Positions 63,888 to 64,000 of a stretch of 64,000 nt of DNA are shown in pieces. The stretch comes from Pantoea sp. Lij88 (GTDB lineage Bacteria; Pseudomonadota; Gammaproteobacteria; Enterobacterales; Enterobacteriaceae): the NCBI RefSeq assembly GCF_030062155.1, contig NZ_CP118267.1, positions 372,001 to 436,000 of the forward strand, in the 5' to 3' direction. Every line of letters starts with the position of its first letter. Position 1 is the first letter of the stretch. A program made the position numbers and the translations under genes. The notes beneath the pieces were generated by a model. The model saw only the letters and a list, made by a program, of their open reading frames with translations. It ran no database searches and had not been told where the DNA came from.

Positions 63888-63933
63888 CAGTCCGGCTGGC
63901 GATGTGATTGTTGTGCGATCAAAAGCCGGACTG
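63888..63933. terminator. Long hairpin after mesD
   Basis: CAGTCCGGCT and AGCCGGACTG, perfect 10-bp arms, with a 26-nt loop, 18 bases after the mesD stop. There is no T-tract. The remaining 67 bases to the window end hold nothing recognisable. Confidence 0.45.
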
Positions 63934-64000
63934 AGTATTCGTTTGTGTGCTTAACGTTGGCTTGCATAAAGAGACCTGCCAGCATTGATAAAAGCGCCAT

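Overview
The window looks like chromosome or large-plasmid DNA of an enterobacterium, most likely Pantoea or another plant-associated Erwiniaceae. This is inferred from E. coli-like protein families (CheZ, YiiG, YigF), a Dickeya-type galactan (gan) locus and many catabolic and regulatory cassettes. I did no database search. No rRNA, tRNA, CRISPR array, prophage or intact insertion sequence was seen.

Layout. 1-3 kb: the 3' part of a phytase-like esterase gene, then decayed gene remnants. 3-7 kb: an AT-rich stretch with a LysR regulator, a methyl-accepting chemotaxis protein (MCP) and two unknown small proteins. 7-14 kb: two full-length cheZ paralogues. One overlaps an alginate-lyase-family gene and the other lies just upstream of a second MCP; flagellar sigma-28 (FliA) promoter matches precede these genes. 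A TetR/GST pair sits between them. 14-17.4 kb: LysE exporter, EAL phosphodiesterase and a dehydrogenase pseudogene. 17.6-22.7 kb: a complete Ugp-like ABC importer whose last gene is a metallophosphoesterase resembling ADP-ribose/CDP-alcohol diphosphatase. 23-33 kb: small enzymes, a GST/LysR divergent pair, and an envelope cluster (leucine-rich protein, YiiG lipoprotein, M48 protease, YigF-like protein).

33.4-45 kb: the galactan locus, with ganK divergent from ganE-F-G-A-B, then an orphan PTS EIIB gene, the porin gene ganL and the regulator gene ganR. The parts make a pathway: porin entry, periplasmic endogalactanase, ABC import and cytoplasmic beta-galactosidase. 45-56 kb: a repeat-built membrane protein, a PAS-GGDEF diguanylate cyclase, HxlR/SDR and amidase/TetR divergent pairs, a glycine-rich secreted protein, glutathione peroxidase, SDR, GNAT and a LysE remnant. 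56-61.5 kb: an IclR regulon (MFS transporter; RraA-family aldolase and 2-hydroxyacid dehydrogenase) tied together by a shared 17-bp operator. 61.8-63.9 kb: mesX-mesD, a folate-independent methionine synthase pair behind a MetR box.

Two themes recur: chemotaxis and c-di-GMP signalling joined to polysaccharide use, and divergent regulator/enzyme pairs whose operators can be read in the sequence. A 24-bp palindrome recurs in several intergenic gaps.
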